NCBI GenBank assembly: GCA_900314855.1
Contig: OMWZ01000014.1
Span: 1-50,424, forward strand
Direction: 5' to 3'
Length of the DNA stretch: 50,424 nucleotides
DNA from: an uncultured Selenomonadales bacterium
GTDB lineage: Bacteria > Bacillota > Negativicutes > Acidaminococcales > Acidaminococcaceae
In this document: positions 27,650-40,458 of the stretch, piece after piece
Numbering within the stretch: position 1 is the stretch's first letter
Layout of the letters: every line of letters begins with the position of its first letter
The notes under the pieces: generated by a model
Seen by the model: the letters and a program-made list of their open reading frames with translations, nothing else
The model's database searches: none
What the model was told of the DNA's origin: nothing
Translations under genes and position numbers: made by a program

Positions 27650-29050
27650 ATGTCATTTATGTCGCAATACGACCTTGAATTGGTCTGGTCCGCGCTGATG
27701 GACAAGTTGACGCGTTCCACCAGTGAAAAAAATCTGAGTATGTACTTCCGGCAGATGAAGCCCGTGTCCATCGAAGGACAGACCCTGGTGGCGGAGGTCT
27801 TCAGTTCGAGCCTGAAGGCGTCCATCGACCAGAAATTCCTGCCCATCATGATCGGCATCTTGACGGAAATCACGCAGGACGAGGACTTTTCCATGGAAAT
27901 CCGCGTGGCCGAACCGGGGCCGGGGGACCTGAACATCCCGGCGGAAACCTACACGACGGAACCTTTGTTCGCCGATCCGGCGGAAGCGGCCTCTGCCAAA
28001 AAGAAAAAAACGGAACCGCCCTTCGTTTCGGGCCTGAATCCGGAAAAACGGTTCGACAACTTTGTCGTCGGCAATTCCAACCGCTTTGCCACGGCGGCGG
28101 CCCAGGCTGTCGTCAAAAGACCGGGGTTTACCTACAACCCTCTTTTTATTTTCGGCAATTCGGGTCTGGGCAAGACCCACTTGATGCATGCCACGGGCAA
28201 CGAAATCCTGGCGCGCCACGCGGGGTCTAAGGTCCTGTACGTGACGTGCGAAGCGTTTACGAATGAAATGATCGACTGTATCAAAAACGGTACCATCATG
28301 AATTTCCAGCAAAAGTACCGCACCATCGATTGTCTCATTATCGACGATATCCAATTCCTGGAAAACAAGATCCGCACGCAGGAGGAATTCTTCCATACCT
28401 TTAACGCCCTGCGGGAAGCGAACAAGCAGATCATTATTTCGAGCGACCGGCCGCCGCAGTACTTGGACAAACTGGAAGAACGCCTCCGTTCCCGCTTTGC
28501 CAACGGCCTGACCATCGACATCCAGCCGCCCGACCTGGAAACCAGGATCGCCATCCTGCGGAAGAAGGCCGAATCGGAAAAGGTCAAAGTGCCGAACAGC
28601 ATCATCCAGGCCGTGGCCCAGAACATCGTCGGCAATATCCGCAACATGGAAGGCGCCCTGACGCGCCTTTTGGCTTACGCCTCCCTCCTGAACGAGCCCA
28701 TCAACGACGACATGCTCGACGAGGTCCTGAAAGAATTCGGCAACGCCGCCCATTCCAACGTGACCATGGATAAAATCATCGACTATGTGTGCGCCCAGTA
28801 CGAGGTCAAGAAGGAAGACATCCTGGGCAAAAAACGGACGAAAACCATCGCCCTGCCGCGGCAAATCGCCATGTATCTGTGCCGGACCATGACGGATACC
28901 TCGCTGCCGCGCATCGGCGAACAGTTCGGCGGCCGGGACCATACGACGGTCATGCACGCCATGGACCGCATCCAGACTTTGTGCGGCAAGGACAAGTTCT
29001 TCGCCCAGAAACTCAAGCAGTATGAACAGGAAATCCGTAACGGTCAGTAA
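27650..29050 (+). CDS. dnaA: Chromosomal replication initiator DnaA
   Basis: This 466-residue initiator has N-terminal domain I and a variable, acidic domain II to about residue 125. The AAA+ domain III follows with Walker A FIFGNSGLGKTHLMHATG and Walker B DCLIIDDIQFL. Domain IV carries the DnaA signature GGRDHTTVMHAMDRI, which contacts DnaA boxes. ATG 27650 is preceded by GGAG; a second in-frame ATG lies at 27659. Confidence 0.97.
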   Translation: MSFMSQYDLELVWSALMDKLTRSTSEKNLSMYFRQMKPVSIEGQTLVAEVFSSSLKASIDQKFLPIMIGILTEITQDEDFSMEIRVAEPGPGDLNIPAETYTTEPLFADPAEAASAKKKKTEPPFVSGLNPEKRFDNFVVGNSNRFATAAAQAVVKRPGFTYNPLFIFGNSGLGKTHLMHATGNEILARHAGSKVLYVTCEAFTNEMIDCIKNGTIMNFQQKYRTIDCLIIDDIQFLENKIRTQEEFFHTFNALREANKQIIISSDRPPQYLDKLEERLRSRFANGLTIDIQPPDLETRIAILRKKAESEKVKVPNSIIQAVAQNIVGNIRNMEGALTRLLAYASLLNEPINDDMLDEVLKEFGNAAHSNVTMDKIIDYVCAQYEVKKEDILGKKRTKTIALPRQIAMYLCRTMTDTSLPRIGEQFGGRDHTTVMHAMDRIQTLCGKDKFFAQKLKQYEQEIRNGQ

Positions 29051-29351
29051 GGCCCTTCCGCCCGGATCGTCCTTCCCCATTATATTGTAGGAATCCCTGT
29101 GGAAAAGCCTGTGGGCAACAGGCCCGCAAGTCCTGTATAATTTGTGGACGCCTGTGGAAACCTTCGGGACCCGTGGATATGGTGGATAAAGTTGCGCACA
29201 GTTTCCACAAGGTTATCCACACCGCAACCAAACGGTCCCACGGGGCGCTCTCCACTTATCCACCGTTTCCACACTCCTGATGATGATGACGATGATATGG
29301 AATAAATAATAACAAGTTTTTTACGTTTGCACGAAAGGATCGCGAAAAAAA
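29051..29351 (+). other. dnaA-dnaN intergenic region with DnaA boxes (candidate oriC part)
   Basis: No gene is visible in these 300 nt. One perfect DnaA box lies at 29213-29221 (TTATCCACA) and near-matches lie at 29256-29264 (TTATCCACC), 29266-29274 (TTTCCACAC), 29202-29210 (TTTCCACAA) and, in reverse orientation, 29181-29189 (GGTGGATAA). It is followed by the A/T-rich AATAAATAATAAC near 29300, a possible unwinding element. Position and content fit an origin, or one half of a bipartite origin. Confidence 0.65.
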
Positions 29352-30470
29352 ATGAAGTTCCAGTGTGAAACGGCCGAACTCAAAAAGGCCACCAAAACCG
29401 TCATTGCCGCCGTGGCAGCCAAACCCTCCACCCCCATTTTCGGCGCTATCCACCTGATTGCCCGCTCCGACGGTACCCTCCGCCTGGAAGGCATGGACGT
29501 CACGCTCAGCATGAGTTGTGAAATCAAGGGCAGCGTCGAGGAAGAAGGGGAAATCCTGATTGAGGCCCAGCGCTTCAACAAACTCGTCAACAGCCTCAAC
29601 AGCGACACGGTTTCCTTCTCCAAGGAAGAAACCCAAAACAACGTCCACATGACGGCCGGCTCCGGATCCTACAACATCCTGTTGATGGGAAGCCTGGACG
29701 ACTATCCCAAGTTCCCTGATTTCAACGCAGACAAATCTTTTACCCTGGAAGAGGAAAAAATCAAGGAACTCATCGACAAAACGGAATTCGCCTGCTCCAA
29801 GGACGAAGCACGTCCCCTGTTCAACGGGGTCCTTTGCGAAATCCAGGACGGCAAAATCACCTTTGTCGGCACGAACACGCACCGTCTGGTCATCAAGACG
29901 CTCCCCCTGGAAGGGACCGACAACATGAGCATCATCATTCCGTCCAAGGTCCTACGGGAAATCCTGACCTCCCTCAACGCCAAACTGCCGCAGGAGGTAC
30001 AATTCTCCCTGGCCAGCAACCAGCTCATGGTCGTCATCGGGAATGTTACCATCGTGTCCCGCCTGATTGAAGGCCGTTTCCCGGACTACCGCCGCGTCGT
30101 GCCGCCGACTTTCGCCGTCAAGACGAAAGTCGCCACAAAAGCTTTCGCCGGCGCCGTCAGCCGCATGAGCCTGTGCAGCGGTTCGGAAAGCGATTACAGC
30201 ATCGTCAAGATCAGCCTGGAAGGCAACGAAATGAAAGTCATGTCTTCGAGCCCCGAAGTGGGAACGGGCGAAGAAATGCTGCCCTGCCAGACGGAAGGGG
30301 AGGGCATCCACGTGGCCTTCAATGCCGCCTACGTGACGGACATCCTGAAACACATCGCCACGGAAGAGACGGAACTGTCCCTGAACAATTCCCTGAGCCC
30401 GGTCTGCATCCGGCCGACGGACGCAGAGGAGTACACGTATATCGTGACGCCGGTCCGCGTCGTCTTTTAA
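29352..30470 (+). CDS. dnaN: DNA polymerase III beta subunit (sliding clamp)
   Basis: This 372-residue clamp subunit is of normal family length, with the threefold repeated architecture. It starts MKFQCETAELKKATKTVIAA and ends YTYIVTPVRVVF, the family's usual C-terminal form. ATG 29352 follows GAAAGGATCG. It is the second gene of the plus-strand dnaA series. Confidence 0.96.
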   Translation: MKFQCETAELKKATKTVIAAVAAKPSTPIFGAIHLIARSDGTLRLEGMDVTLSMSCEIKGSVEEEGEILIEAQRFNKLVNSLNSDTVSFSKEETQNNVHMTAGSGSYNILLMGSLDDYPKFPDFNADKSFTLEEEKIKELIDKTEFACSKDEARPLFNGVLCEIQDGKITFVGTNTHRLVIKTLPLEGTDNMSIIIPSKVLREILTSLNAKLPQEVQFSLASNQLMVVIGNVTIVSRLIEGRFPDYRRVVPPTFAVKTKVATKAFAGAVSRMSLCSGSESDYSIVKISLEGNEMKVMSSSPEVGTGEEMLPCQTEGEGIHVAFNAAYVTDILKHIATEETELSLNNSLSPVCIRPTDAEEYTYIVTPVRVVF

Positions 30471-30495
30471 AGGAAATTTTTAAAGGAAAGCCATC

Positions 30496-30741
30496 ATGAA
30501 ACACATTACCATTGCCATCGAGACGGAATTCATCCCGGCCATGAATTTGCTGAAACTGGCCGGAGCCGCCGCCACGGGGGGCGAAGCGGGGAATCTCATC
30601 CTGGACAGGCGTGTACGCCTGGATGGCACGGTCCTTTCGGAAAAACGGAAAAAGGTCCGCCCCGGCCAGGTCCTGTCCGTCGACGGGCCCGACGGGCTGT
30701 GGGACATCGTCGTGACGCCCGCTTCGCGGCAGCAGCCATGA
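30496..30741 (+). CDS. yaaA: S4-domain RNA-binding protein YaaA-like
   Basis: This 81-residue protein has an S4-like core: FIPAMNLLKLAGAAATGGEAGNLI followed by VRLDGTVLSEKRKKVRPGQVL. It lies between dnaN and recF, as yaaA does in Bacillus. The TGA overlaps the recF ATG (ATGA). It is probably a ribosome or RNA-binding factor; its precise role is not shown here. Confidence 0.9.
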   Translation: MKHITIAIETEFIPAMNLLKLAGAAATGGEAGNLILDRRVRLDGTVLSEKRKKVRPGQVLSVDGPDGLWDIVVTPASRQQP

Positions 30742-31919
30742 AGATCGACACGCTGCAGCTCGTCAACTTCCGTAACTACGACCAGGCTTCCCTGCGTTTC
30801 CCCCGCATGGTCAATGTCTTTTACGGCAAGAACGGCCAGGGCAAGACGAATCTCCTGGAAGCCATCTTTTACGCCGCTTTCGGCCTGAGCCACCGGTCCA
30901 ACCGCGAAGAGGACCTGGTCCGCTTCGGCCAGGACGGCCTGGCGGTCCTGGCTTCCCTGGAACGGGAAGACGGGCCCCACCGGATTCGCTGCAAACGCTG
31001 CGTGGAAAACGGACGGTGGCGCAAGGAAGTGCGCATTGACGACAAAAAGACGGCGGCGCGGGACCATTACGGGTTCCTCAACGTTGTCATGTTTTCCCCG
31101 GAAGACTTGCAGATCGTCAAGGGGGAACCGGCCCTGCGGCGCCGTTTCCTCGACATGGAAATCGCCCAGACGGATCCCTTGTACTACGACCTGCTCGTCC
31201 AGTACAACCGCAGTTTGAAACAACGGAATCGCCTCTTGAAAGACATCCGGGAAGAAAAAGCCTCCCGGGCCCAGCTCGATCCCTGGGACGAGGCCCTGGC
31301 GGGCACGGCGGCGAAGCTTCTGGAAAAACGTCTGGCCAACCTGGCGCGCCTCCAGTCCATTGCGGACCCAATCTTCCGGACCTTGTCGGAGGATCAGGAA
31401 ACCCTGCGTCTTGTTTATGACCTGAAGGCCAACGACGGGGAAATCCTCCATCCGACGGCAGACGACGGGCGGGACTGGCGCGCCTTCTACGGCGAATCCC
31501 TGGCGGCCCGGCGCTTCAAGGACATCCTGCAGGGAACGACGGGCATCGGCATCCACCGCGACGACCTGGATCCACTCCTCAACGGGCGGCCGGCCAAGGC
31601 GTTCGCGTCCCAGGGGCAGCAGCGGTGCTGCGCCCTGGCCCTGAAGATGTCCCAGATCGAATATGTCCGCGACCGGGCCGGCGAATATCCCGTCCTGCTC
31701 CTGGACGACGTCATGAGCGAGCTCGACAGCAGCCGGCGGCGCCAGCTCGTCTCTTTTATTACGGACAAGGTGCAGACCTTTTTGACCGTCAACGACAAGT
31801 CCCTCATCCCTGCCTTTCCTTCCAACGCTTATTTCGAAGTAACCGGCGGCTGCGTCCGGCCCTTGGAAACGGGTCCGGAAGAAGGCCTCCGCGAGGACGG
31901 GGGCGGAGGAACGGCATGA
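30738..31919 (+). CDS. recF: DNA replication and repair protein RecF
   Basis: This 393-residue SMC-like ATPase works at gapped DNA with RecO and RecR. It has the N-terminal NFRNYDQASLRFP, Walker A YGKNGQGKTNLLEA, the signature SQGQQRCCALALKM and Walker B PVLLLDDVMSELD. ATG 30738 overlaps the yaaA stop and its own TGA overlaps the next start, so the genes are tightly coupled. Confidence 0.96.
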   Translation: MKIDTLQLVNFRNYDQASLRFPRMVNVFYGKNGQGKTNLLEAIFYAAFGLSHRSNREEDLVRFGQDGLAVLASLEREDGPHRIRCKRCVENGRWRKEVRIDDKKTAARDHYGFLNVVMFSPEDLQIVKGEPALRRRFLDMEIAQTDPLYYDLLVQYNRSLKQRNRLLKDIREEKASRAQLDPWDEALAGTAAKLLEKRLANLARLQSIADPIFRTLSEDQETLRLVYDLKANDGEILHPTADDGRDWRAFYGESLAARRFKDILQGTTGIGIHRDDLDPLLNGRPAKAFASQGQQRCCALALKMSQIEYVRDRAGEYPVLLLDDVMSELDSSRRRQLVSFITDKVQTFLTVNDKSLIPAFPSNAYFEVTGGCVRPLETGPEEGLREDGGGGTA

Positions 31920-32804
31920 ACAAAGAACGAAAGCTCCGCAGCCGGACGCGCCTGGACCATCCGATTCCCGTGTCGGAAACCCTGGACGGCGCCATCCGGG
32001 ACCTGCTGCCCCGCCAACGGGAGAAAAACCGCTATGTGCTGCACCGCCTGCAGCTCCACTGGGCGGACATCGTCGGCGCTGTCAACGCGCGCCACAGCGG
32101 GCCCGTGCGGCTCGAACGGGCGACGCTCTATCTGGACGCCGACGGCGCCGTCTGGTCCAGTGAGCTGTCCATGCATCGCCAGGAAATCCTGGACCACATC
32201 GCCGCCTTTTTGCAAAGCGCCGAGATCCGGGACCTGCGCTTCCACATCGGCACGGCTTTCCGACGCCGGTGGAGACCGGAGTCCCTGTCAGTCCGGCGCG
32301 ACAAGCTGGACCTGCCGCCCCTGACGCAGGAGGAAATCCGGCAGGTGGCGCTCCGGCTGCCGCCCCTGGAAGACGATGCCGTGCGCGACGGGGCCTTTCG
32401 GGCCGAACAGAAACGGGCCGCGCTGGAAAAGATGTACCGGCAGGGCGGCCTGCGCAAATGTCCCCGCTGCGGCGCTTATCTGAAGGAAGGCGGGACGGTG
32501 TGCTCCTCCTGCTCCCGCGAATATGAACGCAGCACGCTGCGCGCGCTCCGGGCGGTCCTGCGCCAGCGCCCTTGGGCGCGGCGAGCGGCCGACGTGGCTC
32601 CCTATGTGGCGTGTGAACCCTGGATGTTCTATCGCGTCCAGCGGGATCTGGAAAGTTTTATTTTTGAAAAGGTACGCTCCGGCTGGTCCACGGCGGAGGA
32701 AAACAATCTGGCTGTCCAACTCAAGTGTCACCGGCCCCTGGATCTGATTTCCCCGAAGGAAAGGGACAGTGTGCTGGAATATTTGAGGCAAAGGAAGCAA
32801 AGTT

Positions 32805-35088
<2,284 letters not shown>

Positions 35089-35202
35089 TCCACAGATAAC
35101 CAACGAAAAGACGAAGGAAGCGGAAGGAAAACGGAAGAAAACCGGGGAACAACCAGAAAACGACCGGCTTTCCCGTCCGCGATTTGGCGAAAGGAGTCAG
35201 CC

Positions 35203-35508
35203 TTGAAAATCAAGAAAAATTTGTCCGATGCCGACATGCTGCGCGGCTTCGCGGAAGAAGAATCCTTTGAAACGGCCCTGTTGCGGGACGACAGCGAACC
35301 GCGGCGCGTCCGCCGTTCGTCCGGGGCCCTGAAGAAGGAAGCGGAGGCCGCTATGATGCTCCCGCCGGAAGCGCAGGAAAAGCTGAATCGGTGCCTGCTG
35401 GAAGTGAGCATGGAATGGCTCCGCGACAAGGGCGGCGACGTGGATTGGAAAATCGTGCGCAACGGCCTGTCCATTACCTTGACGCCGGCGCCGGCCAAAC
35501 GGAAATAA
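35203..35508 (+). CDS. Conserved small protein of unknown function between gyrB and gyrA
   Basis: I do not recognise this 101-residue protein. It is soluble, charged and probably helical, with no cysteine or membrane segment. It begins with TTG 35203 behind GAAAGGAG and ends in a Pro/Ala/Lys tail. Its place between gyrB and thiN in the same direction suggests cotranscription with the gyrase genes. The clear ribosome site and the tight neighbours support a real gene. Confidence 0.7.
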   Translation: MKIKKNLSDADMLRGFAEEESFETALLRDDSEPRRVRRSSGALKKEAEAAMMLPPEAQEKLNRCLLEVSMEWLRDKGGDVDWKIVRNGLSITLTPAPAKRK

Positions 35509-35545
35509 GGATGGACAGCGTGCGGAAGCAAGAAAGGATAACCTT

Positions 35546-36277
35546 ATGGATACTTTGAAATTCCCGCAGGGGACCCTGACTTTCCAGGGAGGGGAACAGG
35601 CGGCGGCCGGCGTGGTCTTTGCCGTCGCTGGAGGCCGGAAACCGGCCCGGGAGTGGCTGCGCCAGACGTTGAAGCTCCTGCCCCACAACACGACGCTCGC
35701 CGCGGCGGACAAGGGCCTGGATTATCTGGCCGATGCCGGCGCCGTGCCGGGCTTTGTGGTCGGCGACGGCGACAGCGCCACGGACGAAGCGTGGCAGGCG
35801 GCGAAACAGGCCGGCTTGACGACGGAATACGACCGCGACAAGGATTTTACGGACCTGCAGTTGCTGCTCGAAGCCATGGACGATCGTAAGTTCTGGCTCT
35901 TTTCCGGTGTTTTCGGCGGCCGCTTCGATCATTTATTTAGCGCCGTCCATTCCATCGGCGCCCAGGCGCTGCACCAGAAACAGGCCATGGTCCTGGCGGA
36001 TGAACGGGAAATCTGCGTCTTTGTGCCCGCCGGCACGAGCGTATCCTTTTACCCGCCTGCGGGGGAATCCCCTGTGGCCCTGTCCCTGCTTCCTTTCACG
36101 GAAGAGTCTATGGTCAGCGTCGAAGGGGTGAAGTGGCCCCTGGATAAAAAAATCCTGCTGCGCGACATGCCCTATTCCGTCAGCAATGTCATGAGCGACG
36201 CCGAATTGGAGAAAGAAATGCCCTGCGCGCGCTGCACGTGCCATACGGGCATGACGATTTTCTACATCTGTGGCTGA
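35546..36277 (+). CDS. thiN: Thiamine diphosphokinase
   Basis: This 243-residue enzyme makes thiamine diphosphate from thiamine and ATP. Family motifs are AADKGLDYLADAGAVPGFVVGDGDS, where the Asp residues coordinate Mg-ATP, then DKDFTDLQLLLEA and FGGRFDHLFSAVHSI. ATG 35546 follows AGAAAGGATAA. The C-terminal CARCTCHTG is Cys-rich and not a usual feature of the family. It lies between gyrB and gyrA. Confidence 0.9.
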   Translation: MDTLKFPQGTLTFQGGEQAAAGVVFAVAGGRKPAREWLRQTLKLLPHNTTLAAADKGLDYLADAGAVPGFVVGDGDSATDEAWQAAKQAGLTTEYDRDKDFTDLQLLLEAMDDRKFWLFSGVFGGRFDHLFSAVHSIGAQALHQKQAMVLADEREICVFVPAGTSVSFYPPAGESPVALSLLPFTEESMVSVEGVKWPLDKKILLRDMPYSVSNVMSDAELEKEMPCARCTCHTGMTIFYICG

Positions 36278-36302
36278 AACAAGAAGAGAATGAGGTGTTA
36301 AC

Positions 36303-38828
36303 GTGGACGACCAGACGAAAAATCCGAACGATGTTTCGGAAGAGGTCCTTGCCAACGACGACGGTTATATCGCCCAGGGTGGTAAAATCGAAGACGTGGA
36401 TTTGACCAACAAGATGAAGGACTCCTATATCAATTACGCCATGAGCGTCATTGTGCAGCGGGCCCTGCCGGACGTGCGGGACGGCTTGAAACCCGTACAC
36501 CGCCGCATCCTGTATGCCATGCAGGAAGCGGGCATGACTTCGAACCGGCCTTACAAGAAATCGGCCCGTATCGTCGGTGAAGTCCTGGGTAAATATCATC
36601 CCCACGGCGATTCGTCGGTCTACGACGCGACGGTCCGCCTGGCCCAGGATTTCAATACGCGCTACCTGCTCGTCGACGGCCATGGCAACTTCGGCAGCAT
36701 CGACGGCGACAGCCCGGCAGCCATGCGGTATACGGAAGTCCGTATGACGAAGATGGCCGAAGCCATGCTGGAAGACATTGAAAAAGACACGGTCGATTTC
36801 GTCCCCAACTACGACGAATCGCTGAAAGAACCGTCGGTCCTGCCGGCGAAACTGCCGGCCCTCCTGATCAACGGGTCCGCCGGCATTGCTGTCGGCATGG
36901 CGACGAATATCCCGCCCCACAACCTGCGTGAGGTCGTGAATGGCTTGACCCTGCTGATCGACAATCCCGACGTGACAAGCGAGGAGTTGATGACGGCCAT
37001 CCAGGGACCGGACTTTCCGACAGGGGCCATCATCTTGGGCCGGGAAGGCATCCGCCAGGCCTACCGTACGGGCCGCGGCATCGTCCGCGTGCGGGCGCGC
37101 TGCGAAATCGAGCCCATGCAGAAGGGCAAGCACCGCATCGTTGTGACGGAAATCCCTTACCAGGTCAACAAGGCCCGTCTTCTCGAATCCATTGCCCAGC
37201 TTGTCAAGGACGGCGTGGTCGACGGCATTACGGATCTGCGCGACGAATCGGACCGCCGGGGCATGCGCATCGTCATCGAGTTGCGCGCCGACGTGGTCCC
37301 GGACATCATGCTGAACAAGCTCTACGCCCACACGCAGCTGCAGGATTCCTTCGGCATCATTATGCTGGCCCTGGTGGACAACAAGCCCATGATCCTGACG
37401 CTGAAGCAGATCCTGGAATATTTCCTGAAACACCAGAAGGAAGTCGTGACGCGACGGACGCGCTTCGAGCTGGCGAAGGCGAAGGAACGGGCCCATATTT
37501 TGGAGGGCTTGAAGATCGCCCTGGACCACCTGGACGAAGTCATCCACACGATCCGCAACAGCGCCAACGCGGAAGTCGCGAAGACCTCCCTCATGACGCA
37601 GTTCGGTTTGTCGGACCGCCAGTCCCAGGCCATCCTCGATATGCGGCTCCAGCGCCTGACCGGGCTGGAACGCCAGAAGATCGACGACGAGTATATCGAT
37701 GTCCTCCAGACCATCGATTACCTGGAAAGCGTCCTGGCCGACGAGCAGAAGGTCCTGGACATCATCAAGAAGGATCTGCTGGAAAAGGCCGACAAATTCG
37801 GCGACGACCGGCGCACGGAAATCCAGGAGGATCCGGGCAGCCTGGATGAAATCGACCTGGTGGCCAATACGGAAATCGTGGTCACCCTGAGCAACCAGGG
37901 GTACATCAAGCGCCAGACGACGGACAATTTCCGCAAGCAGAAACGGGGCGGCGTCGGCAAACAGGGCGGCAGCGGCAAGAAGGAAGACGACTTTGCCAAG
38001 TACCTCTTTGTCGCCATGACGCACAATTACATCCTGTTCTTCACGAATATGGGACAGGTCTATACCCTGCGGGGCTACCAGATTCCCGAAGCGAGCCGCC
38101 AGGCGAAGGGCACGGCCATCGTGAACCTGCTCCAGCTGAGCCAGGGCGAACGCATTACGGCGGTCATCCACACGGCGGAATTCTCCGACGGCAAGTACCT
38201 GTTCATGGCCACGAACAAGGGCACGGTCAAGAAGACGAAGCTGACGGAATTCGCGTCGGTCCGCAAGAGCGGCATGAAGAGCATCGCCCTCAAGGACGGC
38301 GAAGAGTTGATCAGCGTGCGCATGACCGATGGGAACAGTGAAATCCTGATGGCTACCCGCGGCGGCCTGGCCATCCATTTCGCCGAGACGGATGTCCGGG
38401 ATATGGGGCGTCCAGCCCACGGCGTGCGGGGCATCAACCTCAACCTGAAGGATGAAGTCGTCGCCATGGATACGATTACGGATCCGGGGACGGAAGTGCT
38501 CACCATTACGGAAAACGGCATGGCGAAGCGGACGAAGCTGGAAGAATACACGCAGCAGACCCGCGGCGGCAAAGGCCGGATCAACTACAACCTGACGGAC
38601 AAGACGGGCGAAGTGGTCGGCATGTCCATCGTCCATCCCGAAGACGAATTGTACATCATCACGGCGTCGGGGATCATCATGGTGACCGGTGTCAGCGACA
38701 TTTCCCAGATCGGCCGCAACACGCAGGGCGTCAAGGCGATTTCCCTGAACGAAGGCGACAAGGTGACGGGCATCGCCACGGTGGAACCAGAAGATAATCT
38801 CGTCCACGAACCGGAATCGGAAGCGTAA
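36303..38828 (+). CDS. gyrA: DNA gyrase subunit A
   Basis: This 841-residue breakage-reunion subunit starts with GTG 36303 behind GAGGTG. The catalytic Tyr143 lies in [10 protein letters not shown]. The quinolone-resistance region reads [19 protein letters not shown], with Ser104 and Asp108 at the positions equivalent to Ser83 and Asp87 of E. coli, so no classical resistance substitution is present at these two sites. Six-bladed C-terminal repeats follow, including the GyrA-box-like [11 protein letters not shown]. The protein ends in a short acidic tail. Confidence 0.97.
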   Translation: MDDQTKNPNDVSEEVLANDDGYIAQGGKIEDVDLTNKMKDSYINYAMSVIVQRALPDVRDGLKPVHRRILYAMQEAGMTSNRPYKKSARIVGEVLGKYHPHGDSSVYDATVRLAQDFNTRYLLVDGHGNFGSIDGDSPAAMRYTEVRMTKMAEAMLEDIEKDTVDFVPNYDESLKEPSVLPAKLPALLINGSAGIAVGMATNIPPHNLREVVNGLTLLIDNPDVTSEELMTAIQGPDFPTGAIILGREGIRQAYRTGRGIVRVRARCEIEPMQKGKHRIVVTEIPYQVNKARLLESIAQLVKDGVVDGITDLRDESDRRGMRIVIELRADVVPDIMLNKLYAHTQLQDSFGIIMLALVDNKPMILTLKQILEYFLKHQKEVVTRRTRFELAKAKERAHILEGLKIALDHLDEVIHTIRNSANAEVAKTSLMTQFGLSDRQSQAILDMRLQRLTGLERQKIDDEYIDVLQTIDYLESVLADEQKVLDIIKKDLLEKADKFGDDRRTEIQEDPGSLDEIDLVANTEIVVTLSNQGYIKRQTTDNFRKQKRGGVGKQGGSGKKEDDFAKYLFVAMTHNYILFFTNMGQVYTLRGYQIPEASRQAKGTAIVNLLQLSQGERITAVIHTAEFSDGKYLFMATNKGTVKKTKLTEFASVRKSGMKSIALKDGEELISVRMTDGNSEILMATRGGLAIHFAETDVRDMGRPAHGVRGINLNLKDEVVAMDTITDPGTEVLTITENGMAKRTKLEEYTQQTRGGKGRINYNLTDKTGEVVGMSIVHPEDELYIITASGIIMVTGVSDISQIGRNTQGVKAISLNEGDKVTGIATVEPEDNLVHEPESEA

Positions 38829-38991
38829 GCGGAGGCAAGCGGTAAAGAGGCCGAAAAAGGCGAAAAAAGGGCCGAAAAATGGCTTAAACAGGGCTGAATA
38901 GCCGAAGGGCCGCGAACAGGGAAGAAGGTCGAAGCGGACACGGCGGAAAGGAACCGCCAGCCGCTGCAAAATAAAACAAAGGGGTTAGGAA

Positions 38992-40458
38992 ATGGAATTT
39001 TTCAGAGACACAGATGTCGTCGTCATCGGCGGCGGCATCGTCGGCACGGCGATTTTGCGGGAATTGTCCAAGTACGACCTGCGCTGCCTGCTGGTGGAAA
39101 AGGAGCCGGATCTGGCTATCGGGACCACCAAGGCGAACAGCGCGGTCTGCCATGCCGGCTTCGACGCGCCGACAGGCAGCTGGAAAGCGAAGACCAATGT
39201 GCGGGGCAATGCCCTGTATCATGAACTGCAGGACGACCTGGACCTGGACGTCAAGTGGTGCGGCAGTTATGTGTGCGCTGTCACGGAGGAACAGGAAGAA
39301 CAGCTGCGGGTTTTGTACGACCGGGGGCTGGCGAACGGCGTGCCGGGGCTGAAAATCCTGACGGGCGACGAAGTCCGGAAGGAGGAACCGAACCTGAAAA
39401 CAGCGCGGGCCGCGTTGTGGGCCCCGACGGCAGGGGTCCTGTGGCCCTTCGGGGCGGCCCTCGCGTTTGCCCGGTGCGCTGTCCAGAACGGCGCCCAGGT
39501 AATTCGCGACTGCGCCGTCACGGGCTTCGTCAAGGAAGAGGGCCGCGTAACCATCGTCCAGACGACGAAAGGCGCGATCCGGACGCACTTCGTCATCAAC
39601 GCTGCCGGTATCTATGCCGATCGGATTGCCGCCCTGGCGGGCGATACGTCGTTTACGATTACGCCGCGCAAGGGGGAATATATCCTGTTTGACAAGACGG
39701 CTGCGCCGGATTTGGTGTGGAGCGTCGTCTTCCCGTGCCCGACGAAGACGTCGAAGGGCATCCTGATCTGCACGACGACGCACGGCAATACCTTCATCGG
39801 CCCCAACGCGAACGACCAGGAAGACCGGGAAGACACGGCCGTGACGCCTGCGGGCATGGACGAAATCATCGCCGGGGCACGCCGCCTGGTGCCGAACCTG
39901 CCCCTGGGCGCGGCCATTACGGAGTTCGCGGGCCTGCGCGCCGTTTCCAGCACGGGGGACTTTGTCCTCGGCGCCTCGCCTGTCCCGGGCTTTTTGAACG
40001 CCGCCGGCACCCAGTCGCCGGGACTGACGTCGGCCCCGGCCATCGCGGAAGTCCTCGTCGAAGCCCTGGGCCAGGAGATGGTCCTGCGCAGGAAGCCCCA
40101 CTGGAACGGACGCCTGCCCCGGAGAAAGGCTTTCAATAAGATGGCCCCGTCGGAAAAACAGGAAGCCATCGCGAAGAACGCCCTCTACGGGCGTGTCATC
40201 TGCCGCTGCGAAACCGTCACGGAAGGCGAAATCGTGGACGCCATCCACGAACCGGTGGGCGCCCGCACGGTAGACGGCGTCAAACGCCGCACCCGCGCCG
40301 GCATGGGCCGCTGCCAGGGCGGTTTCTGCGGACCCCGCGTGGTCCAGATCCTGGCGCGGGAACTGCAGGTCCCCGTTTCGTCCATCGTCAAGGAACGGGC
40401 CGCGTCCCGCCTGTATTATGAAAAATTCGCTGCCCGCGTGCCGGAGGAGGAACAATAA
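38992..40458 (+). CDS. FAD-dependent glycerol-3-phosphate dehydrogenase-like oxidoreductase with [2Fe-2S] domain
   Basis: This 488-residue protein has an N-terminal DAO/GlpA-type FAD domain (VVVIGGGIVGTAILRELSKY; NSAVCHAGFDAPTGS; INAAGIYADRIAAL). Its C-terminal BFD-like [2Fe-2S] domain has ligands in VICRCETVTEGEI and GRCQGGFCGP. Similar proteins with this fusion oxidise glycerol 3-phosphate anaerobically as the A subunit of a GlpABC-like complex. ATG 38992 follows AAGGGGTTAGGAA. It is the first of three tightly packed genes and overlaps the next by one base. Confidence 0.88.
   Translation: MEFFRDTDVVVIGGGIVGTAILRELSKYDLRCLLVEKEPDLAIGTTKANSAVCHAGFDAPTGSWKAKTNVRGNALYHELQDDLDLDVKWCGSYVCAVTEEQEEQLRVLYDRGLANGVPGLKILTGDEVRKEEPNLKTARAALWAPTAGVLWPFGAALAFARCAVQNGAQVIRDCAVTGFVKEEGRVTIVQTTKGAIRTHFVINAAGIYADRIAALAGDTSFTITPRKGEYILFDKTAAPDLVWSVVFPCPTKTSKGILICTTTHGNTFIGPNANDQEDREDTAVTPAGMDEIIAGARRLVPNLPLGAAITEFAGLRAVSSTGDFVLGASPVPGFLNAAGTQSPGLTSAPAIAEVLVEALGQEMVLRRKPHWNGRLPRRKAFNKMAPSEKQEAIAKNALYGRVICRCETVTEGEIVDAIHEPVGARTVDGVKRRTRAGMGRCQGGFCGPRVVQILARELQVPVSSIVKERAASRLYYEKFAARVPEEEQ

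Noticed and set aside
36189..38969. A 926-codon minus-strand open frame opposite gyrA, and similar long antisense frames opposite the ABC ATPase genes (15919-17889), mnmG and dnaA
   Set aside because: These are shadows produced by high GC content and codon bias of real genes on the other strand. They show no recognisable domain or sensible ribosome sites.
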